Shown: piece by piece, positions 42,911 through 51,341 of the stretch
Position numbering within the stretch: the stretch's first letter is position 1
Layout: every line of letters begins with the position of its first letter
Assembly (NCBI GenBank): GCA_965223355.1
Contig: CBDCWE010000003.1
Location: forward strand, 2,852,001 to 2,916,000
Source of the DNA: Tectiglobus sp965223355
GTDB taxonomy: Bacteria; Pseudomonadota; Alphaproteobacteria; Rhizobiales; Hyphomicrobiaceae
DNA length: 64,000 nucleotides
Direction: 5' to 3'
Program-made: the position numbers and the translations under genes
The notes under the pieces: model-generated
Told to the model about the DNA's origin: nothing
What the model saw: the letters and a program-made list of their open reading frames with translations, nothing else
Databases searched by the model: none

Positions 42911-45529
42911 ATGGCGCCGGCCACACGACATCGACAGCATGGCAAACCGACGCAAGGCCGGTCCCGGTCACCGGCAGCCCGCTCCTCTCATCCGGCCAAC
43001 GATATCCAGCTGCCGAAGCCGATATCATCTTGGTTTGCCCGACGGGGCTGGCAACCGAGACCGCACCAGCTCAGCCTGCTTGAACAGGGCCGCAAACGCC
43101 GCTCGACGCTGTTGATCGCGCCAACCGGGGCCGGTAAGACGCTGGCGGGATTTTTGCCGTCTCTGGACGACCTGATCACGATGCCGGATGGCGCGCGGCA
43201 GGGCGCCGGGCTGCACACGCTCTATATCTCCCCGTTAAAGGCCCTGGCTGTCGATGTTGCGCGCAACTTGACGACGCCTGTTACCGAGATGGATCTCGCC
43301 ATTCGGATCGAAACCCGGTCCGGCGACACGCCGGCCGGCAAACGTCAGCGCCAGCGGCTGAGGCCACCGGACATACTGCTGACCACCCCGGAGCAATTGG
43401 CGCTGTTGATCAGCCACGAGGACGCGGCCTATCTATTCGCCGATCTCAAGACCGTCGTGCTCGATGAATTGCATGCGCTGGTCGCCTCCAAACGTGGTGA
43501 CCTGCTGGCGCTCGGTCTGGCACGACTGCGCGAACTGGCGCCGGGGTTGATGACAATCGGGCTGTCGGCAACGGTGCACCGGCCGAGCGAGCTCAGAGCG
43601 TTTCTCATTGGCCAAGACCAACCCGCTCGGCTCATCGCGCTGGCCGACCTGGTTGAGCTCAAGGGCGGCAGCGATCCCGACATCGCCATTCTCGAAACGG
43701 AAGATGCGCTGCCGTGGTCGGGGCACACGTGCCGCTATGCGGTGCCGGATCTCTACCGGCAGATCAAGTCGCATCGGATGACGCTGTTGTTCGTCAACAC
43801 CCGCAGCCAGGCCGAACTGCTGTTTCAGGAGCTGTGGCGGATCAACGACGACGACCTGCCGATTGCTCTGCACCACGGGTCACTGGATGCCGGCCAGCGC
43901 CGCAAGGTTGAAGCGGCGATGGCGGCGGGAAAACTGACAGCCGTCGTGTGCACTTCGACCCTCGACCTCGGCATCGACTGGGGCGACATTGATCTTGTCA
44001 TCAATGTCGGAGCGCCGAAGGGCGCCAGCCGCCTGATCCAGCGGATTGGTCGCGCCAACCACCGCTTGGATGAACCCTCGAAGGCGCTGCTCGTACCGTC
44101 GAACCGCTTCGAGGTGCTCGAATGCAGGGCGGCGCTCGATGCGGCGCGGGCCGGAGTGCAGGACGCGGTGCTGGCGCGGACCGGGACGCTCGATGTTCTC
44201 GCCCAACACGTCATGAGCATTGCCTGTGCCGGCCCGTTTCAGCCCTGTGCTCTGTTTGAGGAGATTACGTCGGCACAGCCCTATGTCGCGCTCCAACGGC
44301 GCGACTTCGACCGCGTCGTGGACTTCGTCAGCACGGGCGGATATGCGCTCAGATCCTACGAACGGTTTGCGCGCCTGCGGCCGGCGGGCGATGGTCAGTT
44401 GCGTCTCGCACATCCGAGATTGGCGCATCAGCATCGTCTCAACATTGGCACGATTGTCGATGCGCCGATGCTCAAGGTCCGCCTGATTGCCCGCAAGGCG
44501 ATGCCGAAGCCGGGTCGCCCGAAGGCGTTGACGGGTGGTCGGGTGCTCGGTGAAATCGACGAATACTTTGCCGGCGAACTCAAATATGGCGATGCGTTCG
44601 TCTTTGCCGGCCAGGTGTTGCGTTTTGAGGGCTTGCGCGAGACCGAGGTCTATGCCGCCAGGGCAGCCGCGCGCGATCCGCTTGTGCCGAGTTATCCGGG
44701 CGGCAAATTTCCACTGTCGACCCATCTTGCAGCACGCGTGCGCGCCATGCTCGCGCGTGCCGGCGAGGGCAGTGCGCTGCCGACGCCGGTCGCCGAGTGG
44801 CTCGGCCTGCAAGGTGCCAAATCGGTGCTGCCGCGCGCCGATGAAGTCTTGGTTGAAACATTTCCGCGCGGGCCGCGACATTATCTGATCGCTTATCCGT
44901 TTGAAGGCCGGCTTGCCCATCAAACCCTGGGCATGCTGCTCACGCGCCGCTTGCAGCGGGCCGGACAACAGCCGTTGGGCTTTGTTGCCAACGATTATGC
45001 GATTGCGGTGTGGTGCGCGCGCGATCTCACCTGCATGTTGGATCGCGGCGGTGTCGAGCTGGCGGGGCTGTTCGATGAAGACATGCTGGGCGACGATCTT
45101 GAAGCCTGGCTCGCCGAATCGAACCTGATGAAGCGCACGTTCCGGATGTGTGCGGTGATTGCCGGGCTGATCCAGCGACGCCATCCCGGGCAGGTCAAGT
45201 CCGGACGCCAGATGACGGCATCTTCGGATCTGATCTTCGAAGTCTTGCAGCGCCACGACCCGCACCATGTGTTGCTCGAAGCGGCATGGGCGGATGCATC
45301 AACCGGATTGCTTGACATTTCGCGCCTCGGCGACTTCCTCGCACGTGCCAAGGGACGAATCAGGCATAGTTCGCTGACACATGTTTCGCCGTTGGCGGTG
45401 CCGGTGCTGTTGGAAATCGGGAAGGAAAGCGTGCACGGGTCGACCGCCGATGATTTACTGCGGGATGCGGCGTCCGAGTTGATCGCAGAGGCGCTTGGAG
45501 AGCGATCTGTTCGGGGCGCGGCTGATTGA
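42911..45529 (+). CDS. ligase-associated DNA damage response DEXH-box helicase
   Basis: 872 residues, Lhr-like superfamily 2 helicase. Motifs: I APTGAGKTLAGFLPSL, Ia YISPLKALAVDV, II VVLDELHALVASKRGD, III GLSATVH, VI QRIGRANHRLDEPSKALL. An Lhr-type C-terminal region with winged helix follows. In other bacteria it is encoded with an exonuclease, an ATP-dependent DNA ligase and the PdeM endonuclease; here only pdeM accompanies it. ATG 42911 is preferred because upstream codons overlap likely promoter DNA. It is thought to act in DNA repair. Confidence 0.92.
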   Translation: MAPATRHRQHGKPTQGRSRSPAARSSHPANDIQLPKPISSWFARRGWQPRPHQLSLLEQGRKRRSTLLIAPTGAGKTLAGFLPSLDDLITMPDGARQGAGLHTLYISPLKALAVDVARNLTTPVTEMDLAIRIETRSGDTPAGKRQRQRLRPPDILLTTPEQLALLISHEDAAYLFADLKTVVLDELHALVASKRGDLLALGLARLRELAPGLMTIGLSATVHRPSELRAFLIGQDQPARLIALADLVELKGGSDPDIAILETEDALPWSGHTCRYAVPDLYRQIKSHRMTLLFVNTRSQAELLFQELWRINDDDLPIALHHGSLDAGQRRKVEAAMAAGKLTAVVCTSTLDLGIDWGDIDLVINVGAPKGASRLIQRIGRANHRLDEPSKALLVPSNRFEVLECRAALDAARAGVQDAVLARTGTLDVLAQHVMSIACAGPFQPCALFEEITSAQPYVALQRRDFDRVVDFVSTGGYALRSYERFARLRPAGDGQLRLAHPRLAHQHRLNIGTIVDAPMLKVRLIARKAMPKPGRPKALTGGRVLGEIDEYFAGELKYGDAFVFAGQVLRFEGLRETEVYAARAAARDPLVPSYPGGKFPLSTHLAARVRAMLARAGEGSALPTPVAEWLGLQGAKSVLPRADEVLVETFPRGPRHYLIAYPFEGRLAHQTLGMLLTRRLQRAGQQPLGFVANDYAIAVWCARDLTCMLDRGGVELAGLFDEDMLGDDLEAWLAESNLMKRTFRMCAVIAGLIQRRHPGQVKSGRQMTASSDLIFEVLQRHDPHHVLLEAAWADASTGLLDISRLGDFLARAKGRIRHSSLTHVSPLAVPVLLEIGKESVHGSTADDLLRDAASELIAEALGERSVRGAAD

Positions 45530-45548
45530 TTTTCGCGTGAGGGGTTTA

Positions 45549-46292
45549 ATGCTTGAACTCAAGCCTGAAAGGTTTGAACTGGCAGACTATGCATCGCATC
45601 CGATGTCGGTGTGCGGTAAGGCATTTGTTGGCGACATGAGCGGCGCATTGTACTGGCCGGGCGAGAAGACGTTGATCATTGCCGATATGCACCTTGAGAA
45701 GGGATCGGCATATGCCGCGCGCGGCCAGATGCTGCCGCCCTATGATACCCGCGAGACGTTGCTGCGCCTGGCGCGCGTGATGGATGCCTATCAGGCAGAA
45801 ACCGTGCTCGCCCTCGGCGACAGCTTCCACGACGCACAAGGTTTTGGGCGATTGCATGACGACGACCGCCAAATTCTGTCGATCCTGCAAGATGATCGGC
45901 GCTGGGTCTGGGTCAGCGGCAACCATGATCCCACCATCGCGCCGGCCGCCGGCGGCGAACGCGTTGCCGACATAACGATTGCTGGAATGACGTTTCGCCA
46001 CGAGCCGCGGGCAATGCACACAACCCACGAAATTGCCGGCCATCTGCATCCGGCAGCCAAGCTCTCGCTTTACGGGCACAGCTTGCGCCGGCCATGCTTC
46101 ATCGGCAACGGTCGACGGCTCGTTTTGCCGGCGTTCGGCAGTTATGCCGGAGGGCTCAATGTGCTCGATCCGGCCTTCGAGCCGATATTCGGCTACGACG
46201 GCTTTGCGGTTTGGATGCTCGGCGATGGAGGGCTTTATCCCGTTGCCACCCGCCGGCTGCTTGCCGATCGGTGTTCGGCCGCAAACTCATAA
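45549..46292 (+). CDS. pdeM: ligase-associated DNA damage response endonuclease PdeM
   Basis: 247 residues, calcineurin-like metallophosphoesterase. Metal motifs are in order: IADMHLEKG (D-x-H), LALGDSFHD, WVSGNHDP and the late GHLHP with a second GHSLRRPCFI. ATG 45549 has GAGGGG just upstream and stands 20 bp after the helicase stop; an in-frame ATG at 45495 would overlap the helicase. The last residues (ANS) and the TAA stop are formed by the left end of the inverted-repeat element at 46277-46449, so the native C-terminus was probably slightly different. Confidence 0.9.
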   Translation: MLELKPERFELADYASHPMSVCGKAFVGDMSGALYWPGEKTLIIADMHLEKGSAYAARGQMLPPYDTRETLLRLARVMDAYQAETVLALGDSFHDAQGFGRLHDDDRQILSILQDDRRWVWVSGNHDPTIAPAAGGERVADITIAGMTFRHEPRAMHTTHEIAGHLHPAAKLSLYGHSLRRPCFIGNGRRLVLPAFGSYAGGLNVLDPAFEPIFGYDGFAVWMLGDGGLYPVATRRLLADRCSAANS

Positions 46293-46449
46293 ATCCAGGC
46301 ACATTGGCGATATCCTGCGGACGCCGATTTGGCACTGCGATCTCAAGCGTTGCACCACTGGAATGGGTAACCAGCCCGGTCTCGGTGCCGCGCCTTGCAT
46401 ATCTTGACCAAATCGGCGCCAATGTGCCTGGATTTATAAGTTTGCGGCC
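46277..46449. mobile_element. 173-bp MITE-like element with 32-bp inverted ends (family 4)
   Basis: Bases 46277-46308 and 46418-46449 are inverted repeats with one mismatch (outer part GGCCGCAAACTCATAAATCC). A second inverted pair inside is GCCGATTTGG near 46323 and CCAAATCGGC near 46408. No gene is contained. It supplies the stop codon of pdeM. One end of the same family survives at 29231-29262. No clear target duplication is seen. Confidence 0.75.
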
Positions 46450-46452
46450 TAA

Positions 46453-46475
46453 AGCCCCCGGCTTTGCCGGGGGCT
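46453..46475. terminator. strong GC-rich hairpin after pdeM
   Basis: AGCCCCCGGC-TTT-GCCGGGGGCT, a perfect 10-bp stem with a three-base loop, 160 bp after the pdeM stop and just outside the family 4 element. No T-run follows, so it may be a REP-type hairpin rather than an intrinsic terminator. The region from here to 46655 shows no gene. Confidence 0.5.
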
Positions 46476-46655
46476 ACTGACTGCATCCTGTCGTCTGAAG
46501 GCGAGGGGTTTACGGATCCCCTACCGGGGGCTCTAAAACTTGGATCGAGGTTCGATTCGCGGTGCGGGCAGGCAGTCAATGATTGAGCGCTGCTACGTGT
46601 CCGTGCTGCCAACCGCGTTCCGATCGCACGGACACTGCCAAGGAAACCGCAGCCT

Positions 46656-47408
46656 ATGGACGCCGAAACTTTTGCGATTATGGCTGCAGCGGCGACGGTT
46701 GGCGCCGGTGTCCAGGCAGCGATCGGATTTGCCTTCGGGCTGATCGCGGCGCCCGTGTTGCTGGTGGCAATGCAGTCCGGTTCGGCGATCCAGGTGCTGG
46801 TCGTGATCCATCTTGTGCAAAGTGCGATGATGGTGCCGGGGCTGTGGCGCCGGGCGCCGGGTGGCGTCCTGCGGCTGTTAATGCTCGGCAGCGTTTTCGG
46901 TTTTCCGCTCGGACTTGCCGTTTTCATGAGCCTTGATCTCAAGGCGCTGACCCTGGTTGTCGGTTGTTCGTTGATCGTGTTTTCCGGGCTCTTTGCATTG
47001 CGCGAGACGGGCCATATGAGAATTGCGGAAATCGCCATTGATGCGTTGCCGCGGTGGAGCATTTTGCTGACCGGGCTGGCAACCGGCTTTCTGACCGCGG
47101 TGCTGGTCTTGCCGGGCCCGCCGGTGATAGTCCTCAACGCATGGGCGCGCCTTGAAAAGGATGTGAGCCGGGCGTTGTCCTTAACGTTTTTCGCGTTTTG
47201 CTACGTGATGGCGACCGCACTTCACGCCACCGTCGGCGGCATGCCGGCTGTGGCCTGGCAAACGGCCTTCTGGCTCGCACCGTTCGTGGTGATCGGCACG
47301 ATCATCGGTAGCCGGTTGTCGGGCCGGCTCAGTGAAGGATGGTTCCGGCTCTCAGTTCTGGTGGTTGCCGCCGCCTCAGGGATATATGCGGTGCGCTCAA
47401 CGCTATAG
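46656..47408 (+). CDS. sulfite exporter TauE/SafE family protein
   Basis: 250 residues with about eight membrane segments. GAGVQAAIGFAFGLIAAPVLL at the N-terminus and TGLATGFLTAVLVLPGPPVIV in the middle are the two TauE/SafE repeats. It probably exports an organic sulfonate, sulfite or another anion; the substrate is not predictable and no sulfur genes are near. An AAGGAAA stands upstream. Its stop overlaps that of the convergent small gene at 47403. Confidence 0.9.
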   Translation: MDAETFAIMAAAATVGAGVQAAIGFAFGLIAAPVLLVAMQSGSAIQVLVVIHLVQSAMMVPGLWRRAPGGVLRLLMLGSVFGFPLGLAVFMSLDLKALTLVVGCSLIVFSGLFALRETGHMRIAEIAIDALPRWSILLTGLATGFLTAVLVLPGPPVIVLNAWARLEKDVSRALSLTFFAFCYVMATALHATVGGMPAVAWQTAFWLAPFVVIGTIIGSRLSGRLSEGWFRLSVLVVAAASGIYAVRSTL

Positions 47409-47582
47409 GCCGCGGAACAGCACGCCGACGACAAGGATCATGTAGGCGGTGATGGCGAGCCAGTATTCCTGATGGGGAAGATAGCGTGGGACCGGCACGT
47501 AGCCGAGCTTTGTCACCATCGCGACCAGCGCAAAAATCACGGATATTATGAATATCAACAGGGTCGGCGGATTGAGACGCAC
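47403..47582 (-). CDS. small two-helix membrane protein (59 residues)
   Basis: GTG start at 47582 with GGAGGA upstream. The protein begins VRLNPPTLLIFIISVIFAL, with a first hydrophobic helix. A YVPVPRYLPHQEYW loop follows, then a second helix ITAYMILVVGVLFRGL to a TAG stop. Similar short two-helix proteins are widespread in Rhizobiales genomes and are mostly unnamed. It is convergent with the TauE-type gene (3' ends overlap by 6 bp). Function unknown. Confidence 0.72.
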   Translation of the reverse strand: MRLNPPTLLIFIISVIFALVAMVTKLGYVPVPRYLPHQEYWLAITAYMILVVGVLFRGL

Positions 47583-47746
47583 TACGATTGTCCTCCGAGC
47601 AGTCCGGGCAACAACCGGCGCCCGTTGCCCACACCAAAGCGTAAACGCCGGCCGACTTCAAGCCATCGTATCCGCAGACCCGCAATTTCTCGGCACTGGG
47701 GTAATTCCACGACAGGGTATTAGGCGCCCGGTTGTCGTTGGCGGCC

Positions 47747-48256
47747 TCAAAGGGTGCGCGGGCCCTCGCGCTTTAGGCCAAACGGCAAGCTGGCGCCATC
47801 TTGCACGAGGAAGCGCACTTTCTCGCCATCGCGATGTTCGACATCGCGGCTGATGATCATAGCCCAAGTGTCGCCTGCATTGGTATCGCCAACTTTGTTG
47901 ATGAGCGGGCCGAGATGGCGCACCTCGATGACTTCGAGGGTGCGCAGGCGGCCATCCCGACGCGAAATTGTCAGGCGGTCGCCAACGACAAAGCCGTTTG
48001 CAAGACTGAGCGCTTGTACGCCTTCGGCTGCCTCAAAGTCGCCCGGCGCTGCGCTCACGACCTGCTCGAGGCCCGTGCCCAACCCGATGGAGCGATTGCC
48101 GAATTCGGTCACATGTTGTTCGGCAGGGACGGCGAGGGCGGCACGAACCACCGCCTCGGGGTTGTTCAGCATGGCGACAATGCCAGCGGCTGCAACGACA
48201 AAGCCGGTGAACAAAACTGCCGGTACAACGGCGATAAGCCGGGGTTTGCGCGCCAT
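47747..48256 (-). CDS. hypothetical membrane-anchored protein, 169 residues
   Basis: Starts at ATG 48256 with GAGGAGAA upstream. One N-terminal transmembrane segment (LIAVVPAVLFTGFVVAAAGIV) anchors a soluble, probably periplasmic domain with GDRLTISRRDGRLRTLEVIEV near the middle and an acidic/basic mix after it. No family is recognised. The C-terminal region (KVRFLVQDGASLPFGLKREG) has no cysteines. It lies 100 bp downstream of the gene at 48357-48767 on the same strand, and the two may form an operon. Confidence 0.7.
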   Translation of the reverse strand: MARKPRLIAVVPAVLFTGFVVAAAGIVAMLNNPEAVVRAALAVPAEQHVTEFGNRSIGLGTGLEQVVSAAPGDFEAAEGVQALSLANGFVVGDRLTISRRDGRLRTLEVIEVRHLGPLINKVGDTNAGDTWAMIISRDVEHRDGEKVRFLVQDGASLPFGLKREGPRTL

Positions 48257-48356
48257 CACAGTCGTTCTCCTCAAGTGGGCGGCGGGGCGTAACACTATCT
48301 GTGCCCTCGGCAGGCCCTGGTGTGAATATAGGTGTGGAAGGAAGACTTTCGACCCC

Positions 48357-48767
48357 CTAGAGCGGGGATATCTTGTCTTCCCTCCACGCACTGCGCCGTG
48401 AGGAGGCGTAGACACGGCGCAAGTGTCTGACAAACACGAGATTGAATGCGACGATGGCCGAAAACAGCAACGCCGCGAGAACGATGGCGATTGTCGGGCC
48501 ACTCAGATCACTGGTGACAAGGTTTGGGGGCCCGACAAAGGGATGGAATGCGCTCGGAACCTCGTTGGCGGCAAGTTGCGCGGCCGTGGACTGTGAAATT
48601 TGCGGCGTGGTCCGAACCGTTGCATCCGACAGCAATGACATCGGGTCGAACAACAAACGGCCCTGCGTGATCGCGAGCACCAGCATGGCGAACACAGCGA
48701 GGGCGAAAAGGAAATCGCGCCCGAACGTGCACAAGACGCTCAACGTGCAGTTGTTTCCCGAACTCAT
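48357..48767 (-). CDS. hypothetical two-helix membrane protein, 136 residues
   Basis: Hydrophobic segments FLFALAVFAMLVLAITQGRLL and GPTIAIVLAALLFSAIVAFNL bracket a hydrophilic loop of about 60 residues. The C-terminus is basic (RHLRRVYASSRRSAW), suggesting a cytoplasmic end. The ribosome-binding site is weak. No family is recognised. It is likely cotranscribed with the membrane-anchored protein downstream. Confidence 0.6.
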   Translation of the reverse strand: MSSGNNCTLSVLCTFGRDFLFALAVFAMLVLAITQGRLLFDPMSLLSDATVRTTPQISQSTAAQLAANEVPSAFHPFVGPPNLVTSDLSGPTIAIVLAALLFSAIVAFNLVFVRHLRRVYASSRRSAWREDKISPL

Positions 48768-49109
48768 CGTGTTGGTCCCGCAACTGTTGGTGCCGCGTTA
48801 TCGCTGGTGCAGTTGGTCATCAGCGCAATTGGCAATCGCATGACGCGATGATCAAGCCACGTGACTTGGGCCGGGTTGGGTCAGGATTGTGGTGGTTCCC
48901 GGGATATTTTCATGGCGGTCGGGCATGTCGTTCGTGTTGCGGGACGGCGGCAATGTCGCACTGCCGCCCGGATAGGGTGGCTCGGGCCGATGTTGCCCGA
49001 CAGTCAGAGCACTCACCTCAAGAACACTCACTTCAAGAACACTCTGTTCGCGTCGCGCTCCTGACAGGCTATAACAAATAGGACTCATGGCACGCCAAGG
49101 CAGATCGAG

Positions 49110-51008
49110 ATGATCCCAGAAGACTACCGTCTGATTGCTTTGTTTACGATTATGGGCGCGCTGTTCGCGCTGTTGATCTGGGGGCGCTATCGCTACGACA
49201 TCGTGGCGCTTGCGGCGCTGGTGGTTACCGTCGTCGCCGGCATCGTGCCGGGGGCGAAGGCGTTTGAAGGTTTCGGCCATCCGGCGACAATCATAATTGC
49301 GCTGGTCCTCGTCATATCGCGTGGACTTGCCAATTCCGGTGCCGTCGATCTCGTCGCACGGGTGTTTCTACAGGCGGGCCGGAGCGTCTCGGGTCATATC
49401 GGGATCATGGCCGGCGTCGGGGCGGCGTTGTCGGCGTTGATGAACAACGTCGGGGCACTGGCGCTGTTAATGCCGGTCGATATTCAAGCCGCTGACAAGG
49501 CCAAGCGTTCGCCGGCGCTAACCTTGATGCCGCTGTCGTTTGCCACGATTCTCGGCGGCCTGGTGACGCTGATCGGCACCCCACCCAACATTATCGTCTC
49601 GGCGATTCGCGAACAGCAACTCGGTGCGCCGTTTCGGATGTTCGACTATGCGCCGGTTGGCCTCGGTTGTGCTGTCGCCGGGGTCGCGTTCGTGGCGCTC
49701 ATCGGTTGGCGGCTATTGCCGCGGTCGACGCGCGAGCGCCAGGCCGGCAAGGACCTGTTCGAACTCGGCACCTATCTCGTCGAACTGACGGTCCAGGCTC
49801 CCTCAAAAGCGGTTGGCCGGACGTTGCGCGATCTCGATGAGGCCTGCGACGAGCATGACGTTGCGATCGTCTCTTTGTTGCGCGATGGCCAGCGCTTGCC
49901 CAGCTATGCGCGCTGGCTGAAGGTGCGGGCGGGCGATGTGCTTCTGATCGAGACCGTTGCCCGGAACCTCGACGGCTTCGTCAATGCGTTGGATCTCAGC
50001 TACGGCGATGACAACGCTGTCAACGACAACGGTCGCGAGCCGGCGGCTGCCAACATTCGCCATCCGATCTACGGCGATCTCGATGCCGTGACGGGGCCGG
50101 ACGCCGGTGATGATCTGGATCCAAAGGGGGTAACGGAAAAGAAGAAGGCCGGCGATCTGACGTTGATGGAAGTCGTGATCCGGCCGAACGCCAACATCGA
50201 AGGCCGCACGGCCGCCGGTGTGCAATTGCACGATCAGTTCGGAACCTGGTTGATCGGGCTCTCGCGCGAAGGTCGTCAGGTCACCAACCGCGTCCGGCAC
50301 ATGAATTTGCGGGCCGGCGACGTGCTGTTGTTGATGGGGCCGCAGGACCGCATCAAGGAAGCATCGGACTGGATGGGAACGCTGCCGCTCGCCGAGCGCG
50401 GCTTGCAGGTGACGGACAGCGCGCAGGCGGTACTTGCCGGTGGCCTGTTCGCTGCCGCGATTTTGATGGCGAGTGTCGGTCTGATGTATCTGCCGGTGGC
50501 GCTGGCCGGGCTCACGGTTCTCTATGTCTTGTTCAACATCGTGCCGCTGCGCCAGCTTTATGACGCGATCGAGTGGCCGGTCGTCGTGTTGATCGGATCA
50601 TTGATCCCGATCGGTGCCGCGCTGCAGACGAGTGGCGGTACCGAGTTCCTGGCCAGCGGCCTGTTGAACCTCGCGCAGGGGGCCGAACCGTGGCTGATCT
50701 TAACGATCCTGATGATCGTGACGATGACGCTTTCCGATGTGCTCAACAATACCGCAACGGCGCTGATTGCGGCGCCCGTGGCGATCGGTGTTGCAAGCAA
50801 ACTCGGCGTCAGCGCCGACCCGTTTTTGATGGCGGTTGCGATTGCGGCCTCGTGTGCGTTTCTCACGCCGATCGGCCACAAGAACAACACGTTGATCATG
50901 GGTCCCGGTGGTTACCGGTTCGGTGATTATTGGCGCATGGGCCTGCCGTTGGAGATTTTGATCGTTGCTGTCTCGGTGCCAATGATCCTCGTGGTTTGGC
51001 CGTTTTGA
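49110..51008 (+). CDS. SLC13/ArsB-type permease with central TrkA-C domains
   Basis: 632 residues: an N-terminal membrane half (GIVPGAKAFEGFGHPATIIIAL, NNVGALALLMPV, LVTLIGTPPNIIVSAIR), then two soluble TrkA_C/RCK_C domains (about residues 205-430), then a C-terminal membrane half (MTLSDVLNNTATALIAAPVAIGV-like repeat and FLTPIGHKNNTLIMGPGGYRF). The paired N-N-T motifs are typical of DASS anion transporters such as sulfate or dicarboxylate carriers. The substrate is not predictable. An AAGGCAG precedes the ATG. Two short direct repeats (AAGAACACTC) lie upstream near 49020-49045. Confidence 0.9.
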   Translation: MIPEDYRLIALFTIMGALFALLIWGRYRYDIVALAALVVTVVAGIVPGAKAFEGFGHPATIIIALVLVISRGLANSGAVDLVARVFLQAGRSVSGHIGIMAGVGAALSALMNNVGALALLMPVDIQAADKAKRSPALTLMPLSFATILGGLVTLIGTPPNIIVSAIREQQLGAPFRMFDYAPVGLGCAVAGVAFVALIGWRLLPRSTRERQAGKDLFELGTYLVELTVQAPSKAVGRTLRDLDEACDEHDVAIVSLLRDGQRLPSYARWLKVRAGDVLLIETVARNLDGFVNALDLSYGDDNAVNDNGREPAAANIRHPIYGDLDAVTGPDAGDDLDPKGVTEKKKAGDLTLMEVVIRPNANIEGRTAAGVQLHDQFGTWLIGLSREGRQVTNRVRHMNLRAGDVLLLMGPQDRIKEASDWMGTLPLAERGLQVTDSAQAVLAGGLFAAAILMASVGLMYLPVALAGLTVLYVLFNIVPLRQLYDAIEWPVVVLIGSLIPIGAALQTSGGTEFLASGLLNLAQGAEPWLILTILMIVTMTLSDVLNNTATALIAAPVAIGVASKLGVSADPFLMAVAIAASCAFLTPIGHKNNTLIMGPGGYRFGDYWRMGLPLEILIVAVSVPMILVVWPF

Positions 51009-51341
51009 CAGAAGACAGATTGACAGAGGGCAGAGCGATCGGCCGTGAGTGGCTCCCCTAAAGCGTGGGCCGCTCATCTGTCCCGGCGACACCAGCCGTC
51101 TGCCAGCCGTCTGCCAGCCGTCTGATTGATCGGTGCCGGAGTTGAGCCATCTGTCATCGATCCATCGCTTGCATCCGGGGCGCGGCGGGACTAGTGTCCG
51201 CCGGTTTCCGATCGATTGAGACCGGTGGCGCTTGGATCAGCGTTCAGTCTTTCGGCCTCAGGTCGCGATCGGACCGCTCCAGGACTTGGGCCCGATAGCT
51301 CCAAGCAACGCCTCTTGACGCCGGTTTGAAAGGACACTCCC
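51009..51341. other. intergenic region with a triple 11-bp repeat
   Basis: No gene. CCAGCCGTCTG occurs three times head to tail at 51092-51124. An AAGGA at the right end serves the aminotransferase. Nothing else stands out. Confidence 0.55.

Noticed and set aside
43880..45268. 462-codon open frame antisense to the DEXH helicase
   Set aside because: The helicase motifs are on the plus strand; the antisense frame has no start signal or domain.
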